From Bacteroidota bacterium (GTDB lineage: Bacteria; Bacteroidota; Bacteroidia; UKL13-3): a stretch of DNA of 32,562 nt. Position 1 is the first letter of the stretch, and each line of letters begins with the position of its first letter. Of the stretch, positions 19,112 through 27,467 are shown one piece after another. The stretch is taken from NCBI GenBank assembly GCA_947456185.1, contig CANGPW010000027.1, positions 1 through 32,562 on the forward strand, read 5' to 3'. Under the pieces are notes generated by a model that saw only the letters and a list, made by a program, of their open reading frames with translations, ran no database searches and was not told where the DNA came from. The translations under genes were made by a program, and so were the position numbers.

Positions 19112-19912
19112 ATGGAGAAATTTTATTTATCAACTAAAAAAAGCACCCAAGTAAGGGCTAAAAAACATTTAGGGCAGCATTTTTTAAATGATGAAAACAT
19201 TGCTTTTAATATTGTTAAAGCATTTACTGATCAATGTGAAACACCCGATATATTAGAAATTGGTCCGGGAATGGGCGTTTTAACAAAGTATTTGTTAGAA
19301 AATAAAAATTTCAATACTTGGGCCATTGAATTAGATAAAGAATCAATTCCATATTTAAATACCAATTTCCCACAGTTAGCAAATCGTTTAATTGAAGCTG
19401 ATTTTTTGGCTTTAAATTTCGATGATCATTTTCAAAATAAATTTAGTTTAATAGGCAATTTCCCCTATAATATTTCTTCGCAAATTGTTTTTACTTTAAT
19501 TGATAAGCGCGATAAAATTCCATTAATGGTGGGCATGTTTCAAAAAGAAGTAGCTGAAAGATTAGGAGCCAAACCTCGCACCAAAGATTATGGAATTTTA
19601 AGTGTGATTACACAAGCCTATTTTGATGTAGAATACCTGTTTACAGTTGACGAACATGTATTTATTCCACCTCCAAAAGTAAAGTCGGGAGTGGTAAGAT
19701 TAACACGTAAGAAAACTGAATTAGGTTGCGACCCCAAGAAGTTTAAACAAGTAGTAAAATTGGCCTTTAACCAACGCAGAAAAAAATTAAGCAACGCCAT
19801 AAGTTCACTCGTTAGCGATAAAAGTTTAATAGTAAATTATGCCGATAAACGAGCTGAGGAATTAAGCGTAGAAGACTTTGTAAAACTCACGCACATTTTA
19901 TTAGGAGCGTAA
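19112..19912 (+). CDS. rsmA: 16S rRNA (adenine(1518)-N6/adenine(1519)-N6)-dimethyltransferase
   Basis: This 266-residue SAM-dependent methyltransferase (KsgA) dimethylates two adjacent adenines in the 3'-terminal helix of 16S rRNA during 30S maturation. The N-terminal RAKKHLGQHFLND is the family signature. SAM-binding motif I is DILEIGPGMGVLTKYL (residues 47-61). Motif IV is N116-F-P-Y119 in IGNFPYNISSQI (NLPY in most homologues). FQKEVAERLGAKPRTKDYG, FIPPPKVKSGVVRL and FNQRRKKLSNAISS are also standard. Length is normal. It is convergent with the downstream YdeI-like gene, 29 bp apart, with no strong terminator between them. Confidence 0.95.
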   Translation: MEKFYLSTKKSTQVRAKKHLGQHFLNDENIAFNIVKAFTDQCETPDILEIGPGMGVLTKYLLENKNFNTWAIELDKESIPYLNTNFPQLANRLIEADFLALNFDDHFQNKFSLIGNFPYNISSQIVFTLIDKRDKIPLMVGMFQKEVAERLGAKPRTKDYGILSVITQAYFDVEYLFTVDEHVFIPPPKVKSGVVRLTRKKTELGCDPKKFKQVVKLAFNQRRKKLSNAISSLVSDKSLIVNYADKRAEELSVEDFVKLTHILLGA

Positions 19913-19941
19913 TAAATTATTTGAATCTGATTTGAGATTTC

Positions 19942-20580
19942 TTATCTAATTTGTTTATGTGAACCATCGCAGTTGGGCATTCTTTTAGATAATCCACAAG
20001 TGCAATCGGTTAATCCTTTTCCTTTAAAAATTAGTGGAATGCTGTTTTCAATTCTAAGTTCAATTGTTTTAGGTTGCTTGGGTGCTGAAAAATAAAGTAA
20101 ATATCCTCTTTGTCTGCCTGGAGTTAATGCTTCAAAAGCAGTTTTTAAAGCAGGATTTTCAGCTAATTTATTTTGAAATTCTGCAACTATTTTATATTCA
20201 ACATGTTTTTTAAGTTCCACTTTTAAGCCTGCTTTATCTACTTCAATGGCTTCAAAAATATATGCTTTTAAAATGGGTTTTAAATCCACTATTTCTTGAC
20301 TATTTGTAAACCTAATTTGTCGACCAGCTTGTACATTTTCTGTTTGTTGAATAAGCAAATCATTGGCATCATTTAACAAAGCGCCTTTAAAAAACAAAAG
20401 TGCACAGTAATCTTTAAACGCATGAATTAAAACAATATTGCTGTTTTGGTGAGTGTAACACGGAACTTTCCACTTTAATTCTTCAGTAAGGCCACAATCA
20501 AGAACAATTGATCTCAATAGTTCCAATTCTTTATGCCATTTTTTAACATTACTAAAATAAAAATCAACGCTTGAATTCAT
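19942..20580 (-). CDS. YdeI/DUF1801-family protein with C-terminal CDGSH-type motif
   Basis: This 212-residue protein begins with a DUF1801-like domain (VDFYFSNVKKWHKELELLRSIVLDCGLTEELKWKVPCY ... FFKGALL). It continues with a YdeI-type C-terminal region (ALTPGRQRGYLLYFSAPKQPKTIELRIEN). It ends in DCTCGLSKRMPNCDGSH, which fits the CDGSH pattern CxCxxSxxxPxCDGSH; the expected 2Fe-2S ligands are C193, C195, C204 and H208. The function of YdeI proteins is not established, though roles in stress or peptide resistance have been suggested for relatives. No signal peptide is seen. It lies downstream of dxs on the same strand, with a terminator between, so it probably has its own promoter. Confidence 0.82.
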   Translation of the reverse strand: MNSSVDFYFSNVKKWHKELELLRSIVLDCGLTEELKWKVPCYTHQNSNIVLIHAFKDYCALLFFKGALLNDANDLLIQQTENVQAGRQIRFTNSQEIVDLKPILKAYIFEAIEVDKAGLKVELKKHVEYKIVAEFQNKLAENPALKTAFEALTPGRQRGYLLYFSAPKQPKTIELRIENSIPLIFKGKGLTDCTCGLSKRMPNCDGSHKQIR

Positions 20581-20642
20581 ATTAATTACTCATTTTTTTT
20601 GACTATAGACTAATGGCTATTTACTTAATAAATTGGAAAAAT

Positions 20643-20677
20643 AAAAGGGTTTGAAATCAATCATCTCAAACCCTTTT
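20643..20677 (-). terminator. Rho-independent terminator after dxs
   Basis: AAAAGGGTTTGA (20643-20654) and TCAAACCCTTTT (20666-20677) form a perfect 12-bp stem with an 11-nt loop. Read on the minus strand it follows the dxs stop by 22 bp, and the flanking A-rich sequence to the left supplies the U-tract. The T-run on the right could also let it work from the plus strand. Confidence 0.8.
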
Positions 20678-20699
20678 TATTAATATTTAAATTCAAATT

Positions 20700-22622
20700 T
20701 TATATAGAAACTAAAGATTCTAATAATAATTTTTTTACTTGAATTTTTATTGCATTGGCATCAAAACCACATTCAGCATATAGTTCTGATTGTTCGCCAT
20801 GTTCAGTAATTTTATCAGGCATTCCTAACATTTTAACATGGGCAGAATAATTATTTTCAGCCATAAATTCTAAAATGGCACTTCCTGCACCACCAACTAT
20901 TGTTCCGTCTTCAACGGTTATAATTTTATTGAATTTAGCAAAAACTTCATGCAACATTTCTTTGTCAATAGGCTTCACAAACCTTAAGTCGTAATGTGCT
21001 ACATTTATTCCTTCCTCAGTTAAACTATTGATAGCTGAAGCGGCCAAATTACCTGCAGTTCCAAACGAAATGATAGCAATGTCATCACCATCTTTAAGTT
21101 TACGTCCTTTGCCAATTTCTAATTCTTTTAAAGGAGTTTTCCAATTTGGATTGGTACCATTTCCTCTTGGGTAACGTATAGAAAAAGGACCCGCATTTTT
21201 ATCTAAAGAAGCAGTATACATTAAGTTACGCAACTCTTCCTCATTCATGGGAGCAGAAACTACCATATTTGGAATACAACGCATAAAGGGAACGTCTATC
21301 ATTCCATGATGAGTTTGCCCGTCAGCGCCAGCCAAACCTGCTCTATCCATACAAAATACAACATGTAATTTTTGCAAAGCAACATCGTGAACTACTTGGT
21401 CAAATGCACGCTGCATAAACGATGAATATATATTACAAAAAGGAACTAATCCTTGAGTAGCCAATCCAGCAGAAAAAGTAACTGCATGTTGCTCCGCAAT
21501 TCCAACGTCAAATGCTCTGTCTGGCATTGCTTTCATCATAATATTTAATGATGAACCAGAAGGCATGGCAGGAGTAATTCCTACTATTTTTTTATTTGCT
21601 TCAGCTAATTCCACTAACGTATGTCCAAATACATCTTGGTATTTTGGCGGTTGTGGAATTTCTGAAATAGTTTTATAAATTTCACCTGTAACTTTATCAA
21701 ATAAACCGGGTGCATGCCATTTAGTTTGATCTTTTTCAGCCAATGAATAACCTTTGCCTTTTACGGTAACACAATGCAATAGTTTAGGTCCAGGAATTTT
21801 CTTTAAATCATTCAAAACTTTTACTAAATGGTTCACATCATGTCCATCTACTGGGCCAAAATACCTGAATCTTAACGATTCAAACATGTTACTTTGACGA
21901 AGAATTCCTGATTTTAAAGTATCGTGTACTTTACTGATTACATCGCTTGAAAATTTTCCAACTTTATCTAATTTATTTAAAGCTTTCCAAACGTCATCTT
22001 TGAATTTATTATAGGTTGGCGAAGTAGTGATATCGGTTAAATATTCTTTTAAAGCACCAACATTTGGGTCAATACTCATGCAATTATCATTTAAAATAAC
22101 AATGATATTACTGTTCTCAACTCCAGCATGATTCAAACCTTCAAAAGCCAAACCTGCAGTCATGGCACCATCGCCAATAATAGCTACATGTTGTCTATCA
22201 AACTCCCCTTTTAAACGAGATGCAACTGCCATGCCTAGAGCAGCAGAAATAGAAGTTGAGGAATGTCCTACACCAAAAGTATCATATTCACTTTCTGCTC
22301 TTTTAGGAAATCCTGAAAGACCTTTGTAAACTCTATTTGTATAAAAATTATCTCTTCTTCCTGTAAGAATTTTATGCCCGTATGCCTGATGTCCAACATC
22401 CCAAACCAATTGATCATAAGGAGTATTGAATGCATAATGTAACGCAACTGAAAGTTCTACAACTCCCAAACTTGCACCAAAATGCCCACCATAAACAGAT
22501 ACAGTATCAATTATATATTGACGTAAATCAGTGCAAACATTCACTAGGTCAGCTTCTTTTACTTTACGTAAATCGGCTGGAAACTTAATTGGTTCTAAAT
22601 ATTGTCCGGCTTTTATTTCCAT
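20700..22622 (-). CDS. dxs: 1-deoxy-D-xylulose-5-phosphate synthase
   Basis: This 640-residue thiamine-diphosphate transketolase-like enzyme condenses pyruvate and glyceraldehyde 3-phosphate, the first step of the MEP isoprenoid pathway. H47 (YGGHFGASLG) and H78 (WDVGHQAYGHK) are active-site histidines. The ThDP/Mg motif runs from G150-D-G (IIGDGAMTAG) to N178-D-N (LNDNCMSID). FRYFGPVDGHD, DVGIAEQHAVTFSAGLA, DRAGLAGADGQTHHG and SIRYPRGNG are standard Dxs segments. Length is normal. The leader has AAGGAG two bases before the ATG, a Shine-Dalgarno-like element unusual for this phylum but closely spaced. It follows the T9SS gene by 105 bp and is closed by the terminator at 20643-20677. Confidence 0.97.
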   Translation of the reverse strand: MEIKAGQYLEPIKFPADLRKVKEADLVNVCTDLRQYIIDTVSVYGGHFGASLGVVELSVALHYAFNTPYDQLVWDVGHQAYGHKILTGRRDNFYTNRVYKGLSGFPKRAESEYDTFGVGHSSTSISAALGMAVASRLKGEFDRQHVAIIGDGAMTAGLAFEGLNHAGVENSNIIVILNDNCMSIDPNVGALKEYLTDITTSPTYNKFKDDVWKALNKLDKVGKFSSDVISKVHDTLKSGILRQSNMFESLRFRYFGPVDGHDVNHLVKVLNDLKKIPGPKLLHCVTVKGKGYSLAEKDQTKWHAPGLFDKVTGEIYKTISEIPQPPKYQDVFGHTLVELAEANKKIVGITPAMPSGSSLNIMMKAMPDRAFDVGIAEQHAVTFSAGLATQGLVPFCNIYSSFMQRAFDQVVHDVALQKLHVVFCMDRAGLAGADGQTHHGMIDVPFMRCIPNMVVSAPMNEEELRNLMYTASLDKNAGPFSIRYPRGNGTNPNWKTPLKELEIGKGRKLKDGDDIAIISFGTAGNLAASAINSLTEEGINVAHYDLRFVKPIDKEMLHEVFAKFNKIITVEDGTIVGGAGSAILEFMAENNYSAHVKMLGMPDKITEHGEQSELYAECGFDANAIKIQVKKLLLESLVSI

Positions 22623-22727
22623 AACTCCTTATCAAACGAAAATAATTGAATTTTGTTTGCATGTTTTTTTTTGTTTTTATCAAACCGCAAAATAGTTGAA
22701 TAAAATATCATTTAACAATGCTTTTTA

Positions 22728-23453
22728 TTAGTCAATTAACAATTTTTGAGAATAGAAAACTTCCTCATTATTGATTGTAATAAAATGCATTCCTTTAGGT
22801 AATTCCGATATATCAATAGCATTGATATTTGAATTCAAGGTTTTAACTAATAATATTTTACCAGTTAAATCAACAATTATAATCTCTGTATTTTTGGTAT
22901 TAAAAGAAAGGTTTTCAATGTGTAAAATATTTTTTGCTGGGTTAGGATACACACTGAATAATGGTTTGCCATTTAAATCATTGATACTATTTTTCCCCCC
23001 TACCACATAAAAGTCAATGATACTTGAATCAAGTCTTTCAACTGGAAATGAAAGCCCGGCTATTGTAATCCAAGAACGAATAAATACTTTAATTTCATAA
23101 TGATTAAAATGAGTAGAATCTGGTTTTCCTTCTAATAAAGCGCAACCTTTTTCACCACCTTTCCAAGTACAATTTGGTTTATTACATGACCAAGTAAATC
23201 CTGTAGGAATGTTTTTAATTAAGTCAACCCTTGCCGAATCAATGGTAGCATTGTAATTTTGACCGGAATAGTAAATAATGGTATCTTTGGGTGTTTTAAA
23301 TGAAATTACTGTTGAATAATTTGATCCTACTGTGCCATCGGGTGCACGACTAGGACTTATTCCATCTGTGTTCCAATCAGGATTAGGAATACATTGTGAG
23401 TATGAAGTAATGGTTGCTAAACAAAGCAATATTAATAAATATTTTTTTTGCAT
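22728..23453 (-). CDS. Secreted protein with T9SS type A C-terminal sorting domain
   Basis: This 241-residue protein has a signal peptide MQKKYLLILLCLATITSYSQ and a C-terminal sorting domain (residues about 166-241). The latter starts FSVYPNPAKNILHIEN and continues with IIIVDLTGKILLVKTLNS and GMHFITINNEEVFYSQKLLI, so the protein should cross the outer membrane by the type IX system. The passenger of about 145 residues has conserved-looking cysteines (CIPNPDW, WSCNKPNCTWKGGEKGCALLEG) and beta-rich segments. No catalytic motif is recognised. A promoter is predicted inside the 3' end of waaA. The function is unknown; a small adhesion or surface-layer role is possible. Confidence 0.82.
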   Translation of the reverse strand: MQKKYLLILLCLATITSYSQCIPNPDWNTDGISPSRAPDGTVGSNYSTVISFKTPKDTIIYYSGQNYNATIDSARVDLIKNIPTGFTWSCNKPNCTWKGGEKGCALLEGKPDSTHFNHYEIKVFIRSWITIAGLSFPVERLDSSIIDFYVVGGKNSINDLNGKPLFSVYPNPAKNILHIENLSFNTKNTEIIIVDLTGKILLVKTLNSNINAIDISELPKGMHFITINNEEVFYSQKLLID

Positions 23454-23465
23454 GGTTTTTATTGA

Positions 23466-24737
23466 TTAGTTCAAATGTATATAAGCTTTTGAAATAATTT
23501 CAAATATTTTTTCACTTGCGCCAGTATTTTTTAAAATTTGTTGTTGCGCATTGTTTCCAAATTTTTGTCTTAAATTGTTATTTGTGATTAAACTATTCAT
23601 GTATAAATCAAATTCTGATTGATTTTTTACACTGATGGCAGCAGCATTTTTTACAAATTCAATGGCTTCAGGAAAATAATCTAGCTCATTTCCGAAAATT
23701 ATTGCATTGCCAAAAGTAGCAGCTTCCAATATATTATGCAATCCTTTTGGTTTAAATCCTCCTCCAATAAATGATATATCAGCGTATTTATAAATTTTGT
23801 TAAGCATCCCAATATTATCTATCAATAGCAAATCGAAGTTGGTTATTAAAGTTTCATTTGTTTTACTAAATCTAATTATTTTTTCAGAAAAAGTGGATTC
23901 AATAGCTGCTAATTGATTTTCAAAAACAAAATGTGGAGCTATGATTATTTTAAGGTTTTCATTTTTGAATTTTGCTAAATAATTAGCTAATAATTGTACC
24001 TCAAATTCATAACTGCTTCCCAAAACTAAGAGTAAATTTTCACCTTTAAATTGGTTTATTAAATCAATATTTTCAATTAATTGAAAAGCATTATAAACCC
24101 TGTCAAATCTTGTATCTCCGGTAGTTTGTACATTTAAAATATCAATGCTTTCAAGCAATGTTTTACTTGATTCATTTTGAGTGAAAATATAAGTAAAGTT
24201 TGTTAAAATATTTTGATAAAACACAGCGTATTTTTTAAAATAAACTTGCTTTGAGTGAAAGCTAGCAGCTATTAAAAAAGTAGGAATATTTTGTTTTTTA
24301 AGTTCATTTAAGTAAAAAAACCAAAAGTCATATTTAACCCAAAAAACCAATTCAGGTTTAAATAAATCAATTAGTTTTTTTGCGTTTTTCTTTGAATCGT
24401 TTGGTAAGTAAAAAATAAAATCTGCAATCGAATCATTTTTTCTAATTTCATAACCCGAAGGCGAAAAAATGGTAATAATATATTTGTAATTTGGAAAGTT
24501 AATTCTCAACTTTTCTATAACAGGACGTGCTTGTTCAAATTCTCCTAATGATGCTACATGAAACCAAATTGATTGCCTTGTATCACCTTTTAATGATTGA
24601 GAAATATGGCTAAAAATATTTTTTCTGCCATTTACAAATTGCTTTGCTCTTTGGTTAAAAGGAGCAATGATTTGTAGCAATAAAAAATATGAATTGGTAC
24701 TAATTACATAAAGAAAATAACCTATATAATTTAACAT
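23466..24737 (-). CDS. waaA: 3-deoxy-D-manno-octulosonic acid (Kdo) transferase
   Basis: This 423-residue GT30 enzyme transfers Kdo from CMP-Kdo to lipid A precursors at the inner membrane. An N-terminal membrane anchor (residues 1-25) precedes WFHVASLGEFEQARPVIEKL, whose E66 in SLGE is the expected catalytic base. Later motifs are WVKYDFWFFYLNELKKQNIP, TGDTRFDRV (linker/donor domain), SFIGGGFKPKGLHNILEAATFGNAIIFG (nucleotide-binding GGG and HN-EA motifs) and YFPEAIEF. Length is normal. The start lies 4 bp after the stop of the upstream outer-membrane-type gene, so they share a transcript. One lysine of the PVWKYD-like motif seen in many WaaA proteins is kept (VFWVKYDFW). Confidence 0.95.
   Translation of the reverse strand: MLNYIGYFLYVISTNSYFLLLQIIAPFNQRAKQFVNGRKNIFSHISQSLKGDTRQSIWFHVASLGEFEQARPVIEKLRINFPNYKYIITIFSPSGYEIRKNDSIADFIFYLPNDSKKNAKKLIDLFKPELVFWVKYDFWFFYLNELKKQNIPTFLIAASFHSKQVYFKKYAVFYQNILTNFTYIFTQNESSKTLLESIDILNVQTTGDTRFDRVYNAFQLIENIDLINQFKGENLLLVLGSSYEFEVQLLANYLAKFKNENLKIIIAPHFVFENQLAAIESTFSEKIIRFSKTNETLITNFDLLLIDNIGMLNKIYKYADISFIGGGFKPKGLHNILEAATFGNAIIFGNELDYFPEAIEFVKNAAAISVKNQSEFDLYMNSLITNNNLRQKFGNNAQQQILKNTGASEKIFEIISKAYIHLN
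23472..23504 (-). promoter_or_regulatory. Bacteroidota-type promoter inside the 3' end of waaA
   Basis: On the minus strand, TACATTTG (23479 to 23472) matches the -7 consensus TAnnTTTG. TTTG (23504 to 23501) matches the -33 element, 21 bp upstream of it. The -7 box is 18 bp before the T9SS gene start at 23453, so that gene can be transcribed independently of waaA. Confidence 0.6.
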
Positions 24738-24741
24738 GTTT

Positions 24742-25518
24742 TTATCGGTTAGCGCTAAAGTTAAATTCTTCTTTTTTTGAACTTAAATATATTGGAATCA
24801 TCCAAGCAAAACGAAATGCTGTATAATTATCTTGTTTTGAATTCAAATCATATTGGCGAGTATCGTAGTTGTATTCCCGCAAATTTTTGGTGTATGCTTG
24901 CGCAAAATCAACGCCAACATAAAAGTTAATAAGTCTGCTTTCAGAATGAAAATAATAACCAATGAACTGATTAAATGCAAGTCCACCATGTAACCTATCA
25001 TAGCCTCGTTGATTCACTTCATTTAATTGTGCAACTGTATTTTGCGGAATATTGAAATTTAAATAATGCATTAAATAACCCGCACCAATTTGCAATAAAA
25101 TACCATGGTTTTTATTGAACCTACTTACCGGAATTATTTTACCAATTCTACCAAAAGCAGTAAAGCCTCTCATCGATAAATCGACAGTAGCGGGAGCTCC
25201 ATTATTATCATTAAAAGTATAATTATTGCTATTGGTTAAATTCACCAAATCGGCAGTATTTTTCAAATTGCTAGAAAGCATAAAACTACTTTCAGCACTC
25301 AATAACCAATTTGTTTGAGATTTATAATTAATACCAAAACCCAAACCATGACTTAATCCATACATTTTTTCCCAATCACCACCAGGAAATTGTCCATTAT
25401 AAATAAATTGAAAATTGAAAATTTTATTGCTAAAATCATCTCCTTTTTTTTGTGCAATTGCAAATGATTTTATAAAAACAAAAAGTATTAAAAGTGAGTA
25501 TTTAACTTTATTTAACAT
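24742..25518 (-). CDS. Hypothetical secreted protein, probable outer-membrane beta-barrel
   Basis: This 258-residue protein has a signal peptide (MLNKVKYSLLILFVFIKSFAIAQ). The mature part is rich in Gly, Asn, Tyr and Phe with alternating hydrophobics (FNFQFIYNGQFPGGDW, HGLGFGINYKSQTNWLLSAESSFML, ILLQIGAGYLMHYLNF, FIGYYFHSESRLINFYVGVDF, FRFAWMIPIYL). That is the pattern of amphipathic strands in a small outer-membrane barrel. No enzyme motif was found. It sits between the DUF6913-like gene (25 bp away) and waaA (4 bp away), suggesting a cell-envelope role. I do not recognise a named family. Confidence 0.75.
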   Translation of the reverse strand: MLNKVKYSLLILFVFIKSFAIAQKKGDDFSNKIFNFQFIYNGQFPGGDWEKMYGLSHGLGFGINYKSQTNWLLSAESSFMLSSNLKNTADLVNLTNSNNYTFNDNNGAPATVDLSMRGFTAFGRIGKIIPVSRFNKNHGILLQIGAGYLMHYLNFNIPQNTVAQLNEVNQRGYDRLHGGLAFNQFIGYYFHSESRLINFYVGVDFAQAYTKNLREYNYDTRQYDLNSKQDNYTAFRFAWMIPIYLSSKKEEFNFSANR

Positions 25519-25543
25519 GTTAAACTTTTTTAAATAGTGAGAT

Positions 25544-26077
25544 TTAAATTACTTTTAAATAATATTCCATTTGTTTTGCCAAAAAATACAAATCTTTATT
25601 ATTACCAGTATCTATAGTCATGTCAAATAATTGGGTGGCAAGGTTCATTTGAGCTCCTAATTGATATTTAGCTTTACTTAATACCGATATTCCTAACAAT
25701 GCCAATGTTTCTTCATTATAAATATTAAATAATATATCAAATTTCATGTCCAAAAATCTTCCAATTTTATCGGGATCTGGTAAGTTAAAAAATGTAAGAT
25801 TGGTATTTAAAAACAATTCGCTGCTAATATGCGGAATACGTTTATATGGCATTTCTTTTTGGTTAATAAAACCAAGTAAATAAACCTTTTTGCCCTCACT
25901 CCTTAAATCACTTGCAAACTGCTGAACTTTCTTTTCATTTTGCATGTCTTCAGCATTATAAATTATTCCAATTTCATTGGCTTTATCAAATGACATAAAA
26001 GCATGTTTTTCCTTTTTAGCTTTTATTTGATTGGCTAAAATAATTTTTCCGAAAAAATTCTTTATTTGATTGAACAT
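25544..26077 (-). CDS. DUF6913-like Bacteroidota-specific protein
   Basis: This 177-residue protein has no signal peptide. Segments GIIYNAEDMQNEKKVQQFASDLRSEGKKVYLLGF, FFNLPDPDKIGRFLDMKFDILFNIYNEETLALLGISVLSKAKYQLGAQ and LFDMTIDTGNNKDLYFLAKQMEYYLKVI match my memory of the DUF6913 family, found almost only in Bacteroidota. Function is unknown. The alternating strand/helix pattern suggests a Rossmann-like fold, but no cofactor motif is visible. It starts 12 bp after the flavoprotein gene and precedes the outer-membrane gene by 25 bp, within a minus-strand operon leading to waaA. Confidence 0.75.
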   Translation of the reverse strand: MFNQIKNFFGKIILANQIKAKKEKHAFMSFDKANEIGIIYNAEDMQNEKKVQQFASDLRSEGKKVYLLGFINQKEMPYKRIPHISSELFLNTNLTFFNLPDPDKIGRFLDMKFDILFNIYNEETLALLGISVLSKAKYQLGAQMNLATQLFDMTIDTGNNKDLYFLAKQMEYYLKVI

Positions 26078-26089
26078 ATCTAAAATCGA

Positions 26090-27334
26090 TTAATCATTAA
26101 TAAGCAATTTTACATAAAAAAGTGGATTTCGCAACTTTGCTCTCAAATCTAAATCTTCAAACATGCAACTTATTGTTTCGCGAAGTGCTTTGTTTTTATT
26201 TGCTTTATTCACCACAAAATTAAATAACCACGGGTATTTACAGAGTTTTTGCATGGTATGACTTAACTTTAATTCATCCCACTGTCTATCGTAAAAAGCT
26301 TTGTCGTAGGTTTGATTAAATTCAGCACTAAAATTATTTTGTTTAATACAATTTTGAATGTGTGCAGCCGCTAACATTCCACTGTACATGGCATTACCTA
26401 TTCCTTCGCCAGTAAATGGGTCTATTAAACTTGCTGCATCGCCAGTTAGTAGAAAATTATTTCCACTTATCACACGTTTTTTGCTGCCTAATGGCAATCC
26501 CCATCCTTGAATATTATTGACCAATTTTGCATTGGCAAAACGGTGTTTTATTTTAGGATTATTGGCAATTGCTCGCAACATGTCTTCCTTTAAATTTACC
26601 TTTTTGGCACTTACCGATGAACTTAACATACCTGCACCAACATTGGCTTGCCCATTTGGTAAAGGAAAAATCCAAAAATATCCAGGCAGTAATTCCTCTA
26701 GGAAATGAAGCTCAATAAAATTTTGATCATGCAGTTCAGTTACACCTTCATAATAAGCCCTGATTCCAGCACAATAATGGTCATTTTCTTTTTTTATAGC
26801 TGATAATTTTTTAGCTACTAATGAGCGGTCGCCTTCTGCTCCAATGAGCATTTTTATATTTTTTATTTCAAATGTTTCAATCTTATTTTTTAACTGAATT
26901 GTTATTTCATCATTCGTTTTAATCACATCTAATAATTCAGTTCCATCTAAAACATTTGCATAATTTTTATCTAATTTGCTAAATAAACTGGCATCAAAAT
27001 CTATGCGTTTACTAATAAATCCTGGCGCATGTGTTTCTTTACTTACATCTGACTTAAATGGAATGTCTATAGATTTTCCATTTGGCGCAACAAATTTTAC
27101 ACCCCAACTTGGCATAAACTGATTGCTGTTATTATTATAATCATCAATCATTTCAGGATTCAGCTGCTTCATTACATAAACTACTTTGCCGCTTAAAGCA
27201 TCGCCACAAACTTTATCGCGTGGAAAAATAGCCTTATCTATGATTGTATGGGGAATTTTGTTTTTTGCTAGAAAAAGCGAAGTACTGCAACCTGCCGGTC
27301 CCGCTCCAATTATTACTATGTCGGTTGGTTTCAT
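26090..27334 (-). CDS. Geranylgeranyl-reductase-family FAD-dependent oxidoreductase
   Basis: This 414-residue flavoprotein has the FAD dinucleotide-binding start DIVIIGAGPAGCSTSLFLAKN, a DKVCGDALSGK segment (residues about 40-50) typical of geranylgeranyl-reductase-like and related monooxygenase-fold proteins, the LIGAEGDRSLVAKKL motif, and the second FAD motif LLTGDAASLIDPFTGEGIGNAMYSG. YFWIFPLPNGQANVGAGMLS matches the family's central substrate domain. Members saturate double bonds of isoprenoid chains, for example in quinones or lipids. Location upstream of envelope genes and not far from dxs fits isoprenoid chemistry, but the substrate is unknown. It appears to be the first gene of a minus-strand operon running to waaA. 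Confidence 0.85.
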   Translation of the reverse strand: MKPTDIVIIGAGPAGCSTSLFLAKNKIPHTIIDKAIFPRDKVCGDALSGKVVYVMKQLNPEMIDDYNNNSNQFMPSWGVKFVAPNGKSIDIPFKSDVSKETHAPGFISKRIDFDASLFSKLDKNYANVLDGTELLDVIKTNDEITIQLKNKIETFEIKNIKMLIGAEGDRSLVAKKLSAIKKENDHYCAGIRAYYEGVTELHDQNFIELHFLEELLPGYFWIFPLPNGQANVGAGMLSSSVSAKKVNLKEDMLRAIANNPKIKHRFANAKLVNNIQGWGLPLGSKKRVISGNNFLLTGDAASLIDPFTGEGIGNAMYSGMLAAAHIQNCIKQNNFSAEFNQTYDKAFYDRQWDELKLSHTMQKLCKYPWLFNFVVNKANKNKALRETISCMFEDLDLRAKLRNPLFYVKLLIND

Positions 27335-27413
27335 TTAATGGTTTGCAATTTAAAAAAAAGTAACACTTTTTTAGTTTTAAATAATCGCCTCTATAATTTT
27401 AATTTAAAAACAA

Positions 27414-27445
27414 AAAGCCATTGAACATTTTTGTTCAATGGCTTT
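27414..27445 (-). terminator. Rho-independent terminator after the DUF3127 gene
   Basis: AGCCATTGAAC (27416-27426) and GTTCAATGGCT (27433-27443) form a perfect 11-bp stem with loop ATTTTT, extendable by two A-T pairs. The A-rich tract at 27402-27415 reads as a U-tract on the minus strand. It lies just after the DUF3127 stop and ends that transcript before the flavoprotein operon. Confidence 0.85.
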
Positions 27446-27467
27446 GCTATATTTTTATTTTAATTTA

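Noticed and set aside
22633-22659. Imperfect hairpin (CAAAC-AAAAT / ATTTT-GTTTG) in the dxs leader as a riboswitch or attenuator
   Set aside because: A ten-pair AT-rich stem with a bulge, no recognisable aptamer architecture and no alternative structure visible.
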